37,804 nucleotides of DNA, from NCBI RefSeq assembly GCF_001644195.2, contig NZ_LWBL02000025.1, positions 1 to 37,804 on the forward strand. The letters run 5' to 3'. Origin of the DNA: Bacillus marinisedimentorum (GTDB lineage: Bacteria; Bacillota; Bacilli; Bacillales; Bacillaceae_O). Every line of letters starts with the position of its first letter. Position 1 is the stretch's first letter. The notes under the pieces are model-generated. The model was not told where the DNA came from and searched no databases. It saw nothing but the letters and a program-made list of their open reading frames with translations. The position numbers and the translations under genes are program-made. This document shows, piece after piece, positions 1 through 7,428 of this stretch.

Positions 1-172
1 GTTCCTGCTTCCCTACGGTCGCACTCACAGTGTCTTCTTTGCCGCGGGGCGGCGGTGAGCCTTCTCATCGCTATCGCTCTTGCGGGGTCTCACCTGTCCC
101 GCTAGTCCCGCAGGACGTTGAATAAGCTTCTTTGAAAAGACACCGCACGAAGAAAATTGACTTTTATTTTCG
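1..172 (-). repeat. Dispersed intergenic repeat, copy A (cut by window edge)
   Basis: Read on the minus strand, this GC-rich stretch matches copy B (7101-7336) almost base for base over long blocks. Shared blocks include CAATTTTCTTCGTGCGGTGT, AAGAAGCTTATTCAA, GAGACCCCGCA, CCCCGCGGCAAAGAAGA and GGGAAGCAGGAAC. A third, more diverged copy lies at 29288-29440. The left end is beyond the window. No reading frame is conserved among the copies and there is no transposase, so this is a non-coding dispersed element rather than an insertion sequence. Function is unknown. Confidence 0.8.
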
Positions 173-261
173 TGGAGTCTCGCACCTTCCACTCCAATCA
201 ACTAGTGAAAAAATCAACATTGTGCTTTAACACAGCCTCATTAAGTAAGAGGAGGGATTTT

Positions 262-510
262 GTGTTAGAAGTCCTGGCTGTACTGCTTGCAATCAGCAGC
301 TGGCTTTATTTCATCTATCATTTGCGCCGCGATTACCATGTAAAGGATTTGACGCCTGCAGGGATCATCGGGGCTGTCATGGTTACCGCCCTTTATTATA
401 CCTTTACAAAGGACGGTAAAGCAGAGGTGAATATGGTTATCGGAACAGTCCTTCTCAGCCTCATTTTCATTGCTCTGACAAAATACCCTCCTTTTCATCA
501 TAAGAAATAA
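262..510 (+). CDS. Small membrane protein, function unknown (82 aa)
   Basis: I do not recognise the family. I chose the GTG at 262 because AGGAGG sits eight bases upstream (250-255); the in-frame ATG upstream would put the 5' end inside repeat copy A. The protein has about three hydrophobic segments: residues 2-20 (LEVLAVLLAISSWLYFIY), a middle one around GIIGAVMVTALYY, and a third around MVIGTVLLSLIFIALT. It has a short charged loop (HLRRDYHVKD) and a basic tail (FHHKK). It is probably a small integral membrane protein. It stands alone, with no operon partner on the same strand within 100 bases. Confidence 0.7.
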   Translation: MLEVLAVLLAISSWLYFIYHLRRDYHVKDLTPAGIIGAVMVTALYYTFTKDGKAEVNMVIGTVLLSLIFIALTKYPPFHHKK

Positions 511-629
511 TACGCAGCCAGTGTGTTTTTATTTCTTCCCGTTCGGGAATTATCCCTATAGTTCTGTCCGGAGAAATCATTTTCTCCCCATGAATAACTA
601 GTAGAATTTATGAAATGGAGTGAAATGAC

Positions 630-1022
630 ATGTCAGACATGAAGGAACTATGTAAGAAATTCGGTGAAACACTGGGCGGCGAAGGAAAAGCGAAAGAAGG
701 CGTTTGTGCGGTGGAAATCAAACGCAACCTTGATGTGAAAATAATGGGTAAACCGTTTAAAAGTGAAATTAAAGGCGAGATCCACTTCGAATCCCTGGAT
801 GAAGATGGGAAATCACTGAATGCTGCGGAAATGGCGGTCCTTGAAGAAGAGGTGCCTGCCTATGTGGCAGCACTGTCAAAATACGATCTGATGGTGAGTG
901 CTGTCCACAACCATTGGCTGCATGCCGAACCGAACCTATTATACGTCCACTGCCAGTCGGTTGAACCCCCGCTTGACTTTGCGGAAAAACTTGCAGAAGC
1001 AATCAAAGTCCTGAAAAAATGA
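630..1022 (+). CDS. DUF1259 (LppY/LpqO-like) domain protein, single-domain form
   Basis: The protein is 130 aa and has no signal peptide. The segment VSAVHNHWLHAEPNLLYVH (about residues 89-107), followed by a FAEKLAEAIKVL helix, is the hallmark of the DUF1259 family, in which a His-rich HNHW motif is conserved. Many members carry two such domains in a 250-300 aa exported protein, whereas this one is a single cytoplasmic-looking copy. Two cysteines (residues 8 and 26) lie in the N-terminal part, and one more (residue 108) follows the motif. Biochemical function of the family is not established. The gene is monocistronic, with a terminator immediately after it. Confidence 0.75.
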   Translation: MSDMKELCKKFGETLGGEGKAKEGVCAVEIKRNLDVKIMGKPFKSEIKGEIHFESLDEDGKSLNAAEMAVLEEEVPAYVAALSKYDLMVSAVHNHWLHAEPNLLYVHCQSVEPPLDFAEKLAEAIKVLKK

Positions 1023-1039
1023 TGACCAGCCTCACCCCA

Positions 1040-1067
1040 GCCTGCTTCTTTGGAAGCGGGCTTTTTT
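1040..1067 (+). terminator. Intrinsic terminator of the DUF1259 gene
   Basis: GCCTGCTTC pairs with GAAGCGGGC around a 4-nt TTTG loop (one G-U pair) and is followed by six T residues. It lies 18 bases after the stop codon. Confidence 0.85.
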
Positions 1068-1118
1068 CATAATACCTTCTTTTAATCACCAAAAATACTT
1101 ATTGCCTGTTATCCAGAA

Positions 1119-1571
1119 CTATTTGCTTCCGCTTTTCATATCAATGGTAAACGAAACAAACTCCTTTTCATCAAGATAAAAAGTGAATAGCCATTCCCCT
1201 GGTGTCTCGACTGCAAATTTCGCCCCGCTTACTGCATCTCCTTTCCCTTGGAAGTGCTGAAGCGGCCATTCATACGGCGTCTGTATTTCCCCGCTTTCCG
1301 GATGCTTTCCAGTCATGCGGTAACTGCTCCCTGTTTCAGCCAGTTCTCCCCAGAAAAAAATCTCGTAATGGCCGGGTGTTGCGATTTCAACATCCTTATC
1401 GCCGTTCAGTTTAATAAGCCCCACCTTATTTTCAATCCCGAAAAGGTTCATTCCGTCCGCCTCAAAGTAACCGGCTTCTGGCCTGGCTTCCTCCTCCACG
1501 GATGGCGTACATGCACTAAACAGCATTAAAAACGGCAGCAAAGCGCTTAAGTATTTAACCTGATTCTTCAA
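1119..1571 (-). CDS. Predicted lipoprotein, function unknown (150 aa)
   Basis: The gene starts with TTG at 1571, eight bases after AAGGGGG. The N-terminus is a lipoprotein signal: positively charged start, hydrophobic stretch, and lipobox LFSAC with Cys21 as the expected acylation site. The mature part is about 130 aa, predicted as mostly beta. It includes a TPGHYEIFFWG stretch and, nearer the C-terminus, the similar TPGEWLFTFYLDE, suggesting two related beta-sandwich edges or a small internal repeat. I do not recognise a named family. The protein is probably anchored on the outer face of the membrane. The gene is oriented divergently from prfC and shares that upstream region. Confidence 0.75.
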   Translation of the reverse strand: MKNQVKYLSALLPFLMLFSACTPSVEEEARPEAGYFEADGMNLFGIENKVGLIKLNGDKDVEIATPGHYEIFFWGELAETGSSYRMTGKHPESGEIQTPYEWPLQHFQGKGDAVSGAKFAVETPGEWLFTFYLDEKEFVSFTIDMKSGSK

Positions 1572-1686
1572 CCCGCGTCCCCCTTTCCTTTCTATTTAAC
1601 GATTTCAGCAGTCATTTTGTTCCGTTATTGCATCTTTTTTTATTTATGCCAGCACCCCGGAGCCCTTCTCCCTGTCCGGGTTTATA

Positions 1687-1695
1687 TGCTATACT
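1687..1695 (+). promoter_or_regulatory. Candidate extended -10 promoter of prfC
   Basis: TGCTATACT is an extended -10 (TGn-TATACT) about 113 bases before the prfC start. No good -35 hexamer lies at 17 bp, as is common for extended -10 promoters. The implied leader of about 107 nt carries an imperfect hairpin (CGGTAT at 1726-1731 with ATACCG at 1763-1768) followed by TTTTTT at 1774-1779, which could act as an attenuator. Confidence 0.4.
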
Positions 1696-1808
1696 GTATT
1701 ATTGCAGATTATAAAATCAGCAACACGGTATCGAAGGGCTGAAGATCTGGCGCATGTCACCCATACCGCCTCGTTTTTTCAGCACCGCACCCAGAAAGGA
1801 CTGCCATT

Positions 1809-3368
1809 ATGAGTACACTGGATAAAAACAATGAATATAAAAAACGGCGCACCTTTGCAATCATCTCTCACCCGGATGCAGGTAAAACAACGCTTACCGA
1901 AAAACTGCTTTATCTTGGCGGCGCCATCCACAAGCAGGGAACCGTCAAAGCGCGAAAATCAAAAAATTTCGCGACCTCCGACTGGATGGAACTTGAAAAG
2001 CAGCGCGGCATCTCTGTGACTTCAAGTGTAATGCAATTTGATTATGACGGTGTGACTGTCAACATCCTCGATACACCAGGACATGAAGATTTCAGTGAAG
2101 ACACGTACAGGACCCTTATGGCTGTTGACAGCGTTGTCATGATCATTGATGCGGCAAAAGGGGTCGAAGCCCAGACGAAGAAGCTTTTTAAAGTCGTCAG
2201 CCAGCGCGGCATACCGATTTTCACTTTCATCAACAAGCTCGACCGGCAGGGCCGCGAACCGCTTGAACTGCTTGAAGAAATCGAGGAAGTCCTCGGCATC
2301 CATTCCCACCCGATGAACTGGCCGATTGGCATGGGTATGTCTTTCCGCGGTGTATATGACAGGAAGGAAGACCGGCTTGAATTTTATGAAACACGCCAGG
2401 ACGGCCAGAGTCTTGAGATACAAAAATGGGAAGATCTCGAGCCTCATCTGGATCCATCAGAAATTGACAAGCTTCAAGAAGATATCATGCTGCTGGATGA
2501 AGCCGGCAACCCTTATGACAAAGATGCCATTGATAACGGAAAATTGACGCCTGTTTTTTTCGGAAGTGCCATCTCCGGCTTCGGCGTCCCTTCATTCCTT
2601 TATCATTATTTGCAGCTGGCGCCTTTGCCGCAGCCGCGTAAGAGCACAGAAGGACTGATTGATCCGTCGGATGATACATTTTCGGGATTCGTTTTTAAAA
2701 TCCAGGCGAACATGAATCCGGCGCACCGTGACCGGATTGCCTTCCTCCGCATTGTATCGGGGAAATTCCAGCGCGGCATGACAGCAAAGCTTGACCGGAC
2801 CGGCAAACCGATGAAACTCGCACAGGGCCAGCAGTTTTTTGCCGAAAACCGTGAAGGACTGGAAGAAGCCTATCCCGGTGATATTATCGGGCTTTATGAT
2901 CCCGGCGTATTCCAAATCGGCGACACGCTTTATGAAGGAAAGAATGATTTCAGTTTTGAGCCTCTTCCGCAATTTCCGCCGGAGCATTTTGCAAGGGTCC
3001 GCACGAAAAATGCCATGAAACAAAAGCATTTTTATAAAGGACTTGAGCAGCTTTCACAGGAAGGCGCCATTCAGGTATATAAGACCCCTGATGGAACAAA
3101 CGTGTTTCTTGGCGCAGTCGGCGTCCTGCAATTCGAAGTGTTCCAGTACCGGATGGAAAACGAATACAATGTGGATATCGAGATTTCTCCGATTCCGCAT
3201 AAACATGCTCGCTGGGTTGAAAATTGGAAGGACTCATTCAGGTCCTTCGACAAGTATTCCAATATGCTTGTCCATGATCGCTATGGAAGGCCAGTATTCC
3301 TATTTGAAAACGATTTTTCACTGCGCTGGTTCGGCGACCAGCATCCTGAGGTTGAGTTGAAAGGTTAA
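1809..3368 (+). CDS. prfC: Peptide chain release factor 3 (RF3)
   Basis: A 519-aa translational GTPase of normal RF3 length. It recycles RF1/RF2 from the ribosome after stop-codon hydrolysis. G-domain motifs are intact: P-loop [14 protein letters not shown] (about residues 20-33), switch region [21 protein letters not shown]3 [14 protein letters not shown] and G4 NKLDR. The switch sequence [23 protein letters not shown] is typical of RF3 rather than EF-G. AAAGGA precedes the ATG. The C-terminal part matches RF3 domains II and III (for example [19 protein letters not shown]). RF3 is patchily distributed in Firmicutes. The gene is monocistronic, ending in a bidirectional terminator. Confidence 0.97.
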   Translation: MSTLDKNNEYKKRRTFAIISHPDAGKTTLTEKLLYLGGAIHKQGTVKARKSKNFATSDWMELEKQRGISVTSSVMQFDYDGVTVNILDTPGHEDFSEDTYRTLMAVDSVVMIIDAAKGVEAQTKKLFKVVSQRGIPIFTFINKLDRQGREPLELLEEIEEVLGIHSHPMNWPIGMGMSFRGVYDRKEDRLEFYETRQDGQSLEIQKWEDLEPHLDPSEIDKLQEDIMLLDEAGNPYDKDAIDNGKLTPVFFGSAISGFGVPSFLYHYLQLAPLPQPRKSTEGLIDPSDDTFSGFVFKIQANMNPAHRDRIAFLRIVSGKFQRGMTAKLDRTGKPMKLAQGQQFFAENREGLEEAYPGDIIGLYDPGVFQIGDTLYEGKNDFSFEPLPQFPPEHFARVRTKNAMKQKHFYKGLEQLSQEGAIQVYKTPDGTNVFLGAVGVLQFEVFQYRMENEYNVDIEISPIPHKHARWVENWKDSFRSFDKYSNMLVHDRYGRPVFLFENDFSLRWFGDQHPEVELKG

Positions 3369-3421
3369 AAAAAGAGTGAAGGAAAACAGACGGCCGCTTT
3401 GTTTTCTTCTTTAACCGGCAT

Positions 3422-3451
3422 AAAAAGCATCGGAAGCTCCCGATGCTTTTT
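3422..3451. terminator. Bidirectional intrinsic terminator between prfC and the convergent gene
   Basis: AAAAAGCATCGG / CCGATGCTTTTT hairpin with a short loop. It has T-tracts on both strands, so it can end both prfC (+) and the 3455-4096 gene (-). Confidence 0.9.
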
Positions 3452-3454
3452 ATT

Positions 3455-4096
3455 TTATGGCTTCACGTAATATTCATTAACAGTGCCATCAATCCGGTAT
3501 TCCTTGATGAATATCGTGTTTTCGCCACTCCTTGAATAACCCAGTGTTGCGCTGACAGCCTCGTCCTTATCGTTGAACCGGATAATCATTTGTATACCGG
3601 TTACACCGCTTTTAAGCGACTGTAAGTCAAGCCCCACTGTTTCAACCCGTTCATCACCGGCATTGGATGTGAAATAATCATAGCGGACGGCTGTGACCCG
3701 ATTTGCTTCCGTTTCTGTCACTCTGTCGGCAGAGGCTGTCTCTTCCCATTCATCCCTCGCCATGCTCAGGGAAAAAGCTTGATCCAGTTCACCAGCCCTA
3801 TCCGAAATTTCGTTTTCTCCAGGAATTGTGGTTGCAACCGTTGCAGGTAATATGCCTGTTGATTCAAGCTGATTTGTCAGCCATGGGAATTTGATGACAC
3901 CCGCCTGGTCTGCGATAAGCACAAATATAACTGACAGCATCAGGATAAGGATGCCGTTTACCGCCCACCATAATTTACTTCTGGACTTCTTTATTTGAAT
4001 GATTGGCGGCCGCGGCTCCCAGTACTCCTGCTCTTGGTCAAGTTCCGGGTCATCAAAAAGGATTTCTTCTTCATTTTTTTCCTGGCGATCCGCCAT
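3455..4096 (-). CDS. Single-pass membrane-anchored protein, function unknown
   Basis: I chose the ATG at 4096, which follows a GAGGTGAG ribosome site; the longer frame has no such site. The product is about 213 aa. An acidic cytoplasmic N-terminus (NEEEILFDDPELDQEQEY) is followed by a proline-rich stretch (WEPRPPIIQIKK), one transmembrane helix (LWWAVNGILILMLSVIFVLIA), and an extracytoplasmic domain of about 140 aa. The C-terminal beta-rich part (RYDYFTSNAGDERVETVGLDLQS onward) resembles a small secreted sandwich domain, but I cannot name a family. It converges on prfC. Confidence 0.7.
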   Translation of the reverse strand: MADRQEKNEEEILFDDPELDQEQEYWEPRPPIIQIKKSRSKLWWAVNGILILMLSVIFVLIADQAGVIKFPWLTNQLESTGILPATVATTIPGENEISDRAGELDQAFSLSMARDEWEETASADRVTETEANRVTAVRYDYFTSNAGDERVETVGLDLQSLKSGVTGIQMIIRFNDKDEAVSATLGYSRSGENTIFIKEYRIDGTVNEYYVKP

Positions 4097-4435
4097 TCCG
4101 CTCACCTCACTGCCAAAAATGTTTCTAGTATGATGTACCCGCATACAAAATATGGTACACGGGCTTTACATTTATTTCTATTCGGCTTTCCAGGTGCATC
4201 TCCTGTTACGGCACAAAAATTTCACATTAGGAACAAAGTCCTTCCATCAATTCGGTTTTGGCGGCAAACAGCTTGTTCCCACTGCCTTATTCCCTGTTTT
4301 CCTAAAATCAGATAACATACGAAAGCCCCGGTCTGTCCCCGGGGCGAATCGTGGTATAATGAATAATGCAGCTGTATGTAAGCAGGGTGGCGGCAGCATC
4401 CCCGACTTCATGATGGAAGGGGGTGGTGCCTACTG
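4097..4435. other. Intergenic region upstream of the mini-toxin gene
   Basis: There is no convincing gene. The strand-plus frame across it lacks a ribosome site. It contains the candidate toxin promoter (TATAAT at 4355-4360) and a GC-rich self-complementary patch GCCCCGG...CCGGGGC at 4325-4344. Confidence 0.5.
4355..4360 (+). promoter_or_regulatory. -10 element of the holin-like toxin transcript
   Basis: A perfect TATAAT, preceded by a weak -35 (CTGTCC at 4333-4338, 16-bp spacing). It lies 75 bases before the mini-toxin start, which implies a structured leader of about 65-70 nt, usual for this toxin family. Confidence 0.55.
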
Positions 4436-4522
4436 ATGACTCCATTTGAATCGCTGGTGCTGATGATTTCTTTTGCATCGCTGGTGGTCTCAATCATTGT
4501 GGCGTCAAACGGAAAAAAGTAA
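4436..4522 (+). CDS. Putative holin-like toxin (Hol-Tox family), 28 aa
   Basis: A mini-ORF encoding a peptide that begins MTPFESLVLMISFASLVV and ends NGKK. The pattern M-x-x-[FY]-E-[ST]-L-x-[LM]-M-[IL]-x-F, one hydrophobic helix and a basic tail is that of the Firmicute Hol-Tox/TxpA-BsrG group of type I toxins. It is somewhat shorter than relatives, with a brief tail. An unusually strong ribosome site (AAGGGGGTGG) lies about 8-10 bases upstream, again typical. A bidirectional terminator overlaps its stop codon, and a minus-strand promoter at 4660-4689 points toward it, giving a plausible antisense antitoxin RNA. The toxin activity is inferred from family resemblance only. Confidence 0.75.
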   Translation: MTPFESLVLMISFASLVVSIIVASNGKK

Positions 4523-4560
4523 CCCACCCTGCCGGTCAGTAGGGATGAGGGTTACTTTTT
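4514..4560. terminator. Bidirectional terminator overlapping the toxin stop
   Basis: AAAAAGTAACCC (4514-4525) is perfectly complementary to GGGTTACTTTTT (4549-4560), with U-tracts on both strands. It can end the toxin mRNA rightward and a convergent antisense RNA leftward. Confidence 0.85.
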
Positions 4561-4606
4561 CCTGGTCCTGAACGCTGCCGCTTCCTGGCGGAAAGACAGC
4601 TGTATG

Positions 4607-4640
4607 GAACACCGATGTTGCCGCATCGGTGTTCTTTTTT
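4607..4640 (+). terminator. Second intrinsic terminator downstream of the toxin
   Basis: GAACACCGATG / CATCGGTGTTC perfect stem with a 6-nt loop, followed by TTTTTT on the plus strand. Its only upstream plus-strand gene is the mini-toxin, so it may be a back-up end for that transcript. On the minus strand it would form a 5' stabilising hairpin of the antisense RNA. Confidence 0.75.
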
Positions 4641-4659
4641 AGTTGGCTTTCTTTGTTTT

Positions 4660-4689
4660 ATTATATGTCTACGAATGTGAATGTTGCAA
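4660..4689 (-). promoter_or_regulatory. Sigma-A-type promoter of the candidate antisense RNA
   Basis: TTGCAA - 18 bp - TATAAT on the minus strand. It sits just after the folC-like stop codon and reads toward the mini-toxin, where there is no minus-strand protein gene to serve. Confidence 0.55.
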
Positions 4690-4698
4690 GCGGGACAT

Positions 4699-6024
4699 TC
4701 ATGTCATAAGCAGCCGCCGGGCTTCTCCGGCAAAATACAAAGAACCGGTTATAAGAATGGTATCCCCTTTTTCCGTGGACTGAAACGCTTTGTTGAGAGC
4801 GGTCCCGGCATCAGCCTGCCACTCCCATGTCAAACCGGTGCTGTCCATCATCCTTTCCACGGCCTCTTTATTTACCCTTCTTTCCGCAAAAGGCGATGGA
4901 ACAATATCATACCTTGCTTCGGGATAAAAAACCGAATTAATCATTTCCGTACTATTTTTATTCGAACTGGCCGAAAAAATGACTGCTTGCGGAGACATGC
5001 CATCATTTTTCAAATTTCGAGCGAGTGTCTCAAGCTCCAGCACATTATGGGCGCCATCAATCACAACATTCCTGCCGTTTTTTGTAACCATTTCGTACCT
5101 GGCCGGAATACGGACAACCTGCAGTCCCAAACGAATAGCTTCTTCATTACCTGCAGACGTCAATCCAGCAAGCTCGCATACAGCAGCAATGGCGGTTGCA
5201 GCATTTTGGATTTGATGATATCCGGGAGCGGAAAGCTCTAGTCGCTTCAAATCCTTTTTTCCGCTGTAATCAAAAACGGATGTGCCCCTGGCTGATCTCC
5301 TGCTTTCCACCGAAAAGTCTTCCCCGAAAAACAGGAAAGGGACTGCTGCGGTTTCGGAAAGGGCTCTCAAGTAACTGCGGGCAGCGGGGCTGCGCATGCC
5401 GCAGATGACCGATGCTGTACCGCTTTTTATAATGGCGGCTTTATCCGCTGTAATATCCTCTATTTCGGTACCGAGCAGTTGTGTATGGTCTTTCGTAATT
5501 TCCGTTAAAACTGCAATGAGTGGATCAAATAAAATTGCAGGGTCGCTTTTGCCCCCGACGCCATTTTCATAAACGACAAGGCCAATCCCATTGCGGCTGT
5601 ACCACAGCAGCCCGATGAGAATCATGAGATGCATATGCCCCAATTCTTGCTCTTCCTGAAACGTTTTCAGCCCTTTCTCCACTTCGGAAGAGAGCTTTTC
5701 TAAATCAGGGGCTGGCATTTCCTCGCCATTTATTTGAAACCGTTCTTCATACCTGGAGAGATGCGGACCCGTAAACAGCCCGTGGGCGACATCACTTGCG
5801 GTAAGAATCGCTGAAAGAAAATGGGCGGTTGACCCTTTTCCGGCGGAACCTGCAATTTGGATAAATTGAAATTCGCGCGGGTCTAAATCAAAATGGCTGA
5901 GCAGTTTTTCAAGAAGCACTGCATGATATCCGTTCTTCCTGTTCATTGTCCGGCTGTAATAACGTTTAAAAAAGTTGCTATATGACATGGTGCGTTTCCC
6001 CTTCTTCGATTCGGCCTCCGGCAC
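4699..6024 (-). CDS. FolC-like Mur ligase family protein (divergent folylpolyglutamate/dihydrofolate synthase)
   Basis: Up to 441 aa, the usual FolC length. The fold is clear: N-terminal P-loop IAGSAGKGSTAHFLSAIL, GLFTGPHLSRYEERFQING, the ITKDHTQLLG metal/ATP region, an ADKAAIIKSG segment and VIDGAHNV. Canonical FolC reads G-T-N-G-K-G-S and D-G-A-H-N-P; here the P-loop is GSAGKGS and the last motif DGAHNV, and the GLGGRLDATN region is GVGGKSDPAIL. FolC enzymes add glutamate to folate (and pteroate). The divergence leaves open a different acceptor. The start is either GTG 6024, which overlaps the galU stop by one base, or ATG 5988 with AGAAGGGG nine bases upstream. It forms a two-gene operon with galU. 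Confidence 0.8.
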   Translation of the reverse strand: MPEAESKKGKRTMSYSNFFKRYYSRTMNRKNGYHAVLLEKLLSHFDLDPREFQFIQIAGSAGKGSTAHFLSAILTASDVAHGLFTGPHLSRYEERFQINGEEMPAPDLEKLSSEVEKGLKTFQEEQELGHMHLMILIGLLWYSRNGIGLVVYENGVGGKSDPAILFDPLIAVLTEITKDHTQLLGTEIEDITADKAAIIKSGTASVICGMRSPAARSYLRALSETAAVPFLFFGEDFSVESRRSARGTSVFDYSGKKDLKRLELSAPGYHQIQNAATAIAAVCELAGLTSAGNEEAIRLGLQVVRIPARYEMVTKNGRNVVIDGAHNVLELETLARNLKNDGMSPQAVIFSASSNKNSTEMINSVFYPEARYDIVPSPFAERRVNKEAVERMMDSTGLTWEWQADAGTALNKAFQSTEKGDTILITGSLYFAGEARRLLMT

Positions 6025-6908
6025 TATAGGATTCCTTTTTTTACGAGTTCTTCAAGGTATGACCGCAGTTCGGCCTGCAACTCTTCCCGTTCAAGTGCCA
6101 GGTCCAAAGTCGCTTTGATAAAACCGAGTTTATTGCCGATATCATAACGGCGGCCTTCAAAATGATAAGCGATCACTGCCTGTTGTTCGTTCAACAAATT
6201 GATGGCATCTGTCAACTGAATTTCACCGCCGCTGCCAGGTTCAAGGCCTTGCAAAATTGGAAAAATTTCCGGCTGAAGAATGTACCGCCCCATAATGGCG
6301 TAAGTGGATGGCGCATGTCCGGCAGGCGGTTTTTCGATAAGGCTCTCCAGATTGATGACACCTTCTTCCGGTTCCGTCCCCTTTGGTTCTACGATGCCAT
6401 ATTTCGATGTCTCTTCTTCAGGAACAGGCTGGACTCCGACTACGGAAGCATGGTACCGATCATGAATGGAAAGGAGCTGTTTCAAGCACGGTGTTCCCGC
6501 CGTACGGACGATGTCATCGCCGAGTAAAACGGCAAACGGCTCATTTCCAATGAATGACTGGCAGGAAGCAATCGCATGCCCCAGGCCGAGCGGCTCTTTT
6601 TGCCGGATATAATGGATATTGGCAAGATTCGAAATGGATTGCACCTCAGCCAGCTGCTCCCACTTTCCTTTCGCTTCGAGAGCGGCTTCCAGTTCATATG
6701 ATTTATCAAAATGGTCTTCAATCGCGCGTTTGCCGCGGCCGCTCACGATGATGATATCATCAATTCCGGAGGCTGCCGCTTCTTCAACTATATACTGGAT
6801 CGCAGGCTTATCAACAATGGGCAGCATCTCTTTCGGCTGTGCTTTTGTAGCCGGTAAAAAACGGGTTCCGAGGCCTCCTGCCGGAATGATCGCTTTACGG
6901 ACTTTCAT
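6024..6908 (-). CDS. galU: UTP-glucose-1-phosphate uridylyltransferase
   Basis: A 294-aa cytoplasmic enzyme making UDP-glucose from UTP and glucose-1-phosphate, a precursor for cell-wall teichoic acid glucosylation, glycolipids and exopolysaccharide. The N-terminal nucleotide-binding signature is AIIPAGGLGTRFLPATKAQPKEMLPIVDKP (broken here for length: G-G-L-G-T-R-F-L-P then K-E-M-L-P). It is followed by PLGLGHAI, LLGDD and SLIEKP, all as in GtaB/GalU. GGAGGG precedes the ATG. It is the first gene of a pair with the folC-like gene, whose GTG overlaps its TAG. It could equally be named gtaB or yngB; paralogues are common in Bacillus. Confidence 0.95.
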   Translation of the reverse strand: MKVRKAIIPAGGLGTRFLPATKAQPKEMLPIVDKPAIQYIVEEAAASGIDDIIIVSGRGKRAIEDHFDKSYELEAALEAKGKWEQLAEVQSISNLANIHYIRQKEPLGLGHAIASCQSFIGNEPFAVLLGDDIVRTAGTPCLKQLLSIHDRYHASVVGVQPVPEEETSKYGIVEPKGTEPEEGVINLESLIEKPPAGHAPSTYAIMGRYILQPEIFPILQGLEPGSGGEIQLTDAINLLNEQQAVIAYHFEGRRYDIGNKLGFIKATLDLALEREELQAELRSYLEELVKKGIL

Positions 6909-7100
6909 GTTATCCCTCCATCAGCAAAACAATTCGGATTCTTTCTGATTTCATTTTAACAGAACAGGAAGTACCCATTACGCATTTTGAATCTGGGACC
7001 AAATTGAAAAGGCCGATGAATCATGATTGTTCCTCGTTCCTTGTGTTTTTTGAGAATAGATTATATGTGTGGAGTGGTGCGGAAGGCATAAGAATCCCTG

Positions 7101-7336
7101 AAAATAAAAACCAATTTTCTTCGTGCGGTGTTAATTGGAAGAAGCTTATTCAATGTCCGGCGGGAGCAGCGGGACAACTGAGACCCCGCAGTCGTACACA
7201 GCGACAAAGAGGCTCAGCGCCAGCCCCGCGGCAAAGAAGATACCGTGAGTGCAACCGGAGGGAAGCAGGAACGGATGTTGCACTTGTGCACGTGGTGAAA
7301 GCGAGCCCCTGCTGCGGAAATCAACAGCGACGTTTA
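7101..7336 (+). repeat. Dispersed intergenic repeat, copy B (full length)
   Basis: The most complete copy of the element, filling the galU-wrbA gap. It starts near AAAATAAAAACCAATTTTC and includes AAGAAGCTTATTCAATGTCC, GCGGGAGCAGCGGGACA, TGAGACCCCGCA, CCCCGCGGCAAAGAAGA and GGGAAGCAGGAACG. It ends in CTGCTGCGGAAATCAACAG. Matched blocks recur at 1-172 and 29288-29440 on the opposite strand. Blocks such as GAGACCCCGCA and GCGGAAATCAAC are ones I recognise as recurring in intergenic regions of other Bacillaceae genomes. An open frame of about 127 codons crosses it but is not conserved. Confidence 0.8.
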
Positions 7337-7347
7337 ACAGAACCATT

Positions 7348-7376
7348 AAAAAAACGCTTGAATCAAGCGTTTTTTT
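7348..7376. terminator. Bidirectional terminator downstream of wrbA
   Basis: AAAAAACGCTT / AAGCGTTTTTT with a 5-nt loop and T-tracts on both strands. On the minus strand it lies about 50 bases after the wrbA stop. Confidence 0.85.
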
Positions 7377-7428
7377 ATTCATTATAAGGTTATTTCATAT
7401 CACTTACCGGCATCTCTGAATGTGTGTT

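Larger units (their letters stand above)
4510..4653 (-). ncRNA. Candidate antisense antitoxin RNA (RatA-like arrangement)
   Basis: A minus-strand promoter, TTGCAA (4684-4689) - 18 bp - TATAAT (4660-4665), would start an RNA near 4653. The RNA would run through the 4607-4634 stem and end at the 4514-4560 bidirectional terminator, giving roughly 140 nt. It would overlap the 3' part of the toxin transcript, and more extensively if the toxin mRNA reads on to the second terminator at 4640. TxpA/RatA and BsrG/SR4 in B. subtilis are organised this way. No expression evidence is available. Confidence 0.45.

Noticed and set aside
1-172. Insertion sequence end or rRNA fragment at the left edge
   Set aside because: The repeat has no transposase and does not match any rRNA or tRNA feature I recognise; kept as a non-coding dispersed repeat.
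4152-4436. 94-codon plus-strand frame before the mini-toxin
   Set aside because: It includes the toxin promoter and ribosome site and has no ribosome site of its own.
7004-7387. 127-codon plus-strand open frame across the galU-wrbA gap
   Set aside because: It runs through repeat copy B, is not preserved in copies A or C and lacks a ribosome site; treated as non-coding repeat.
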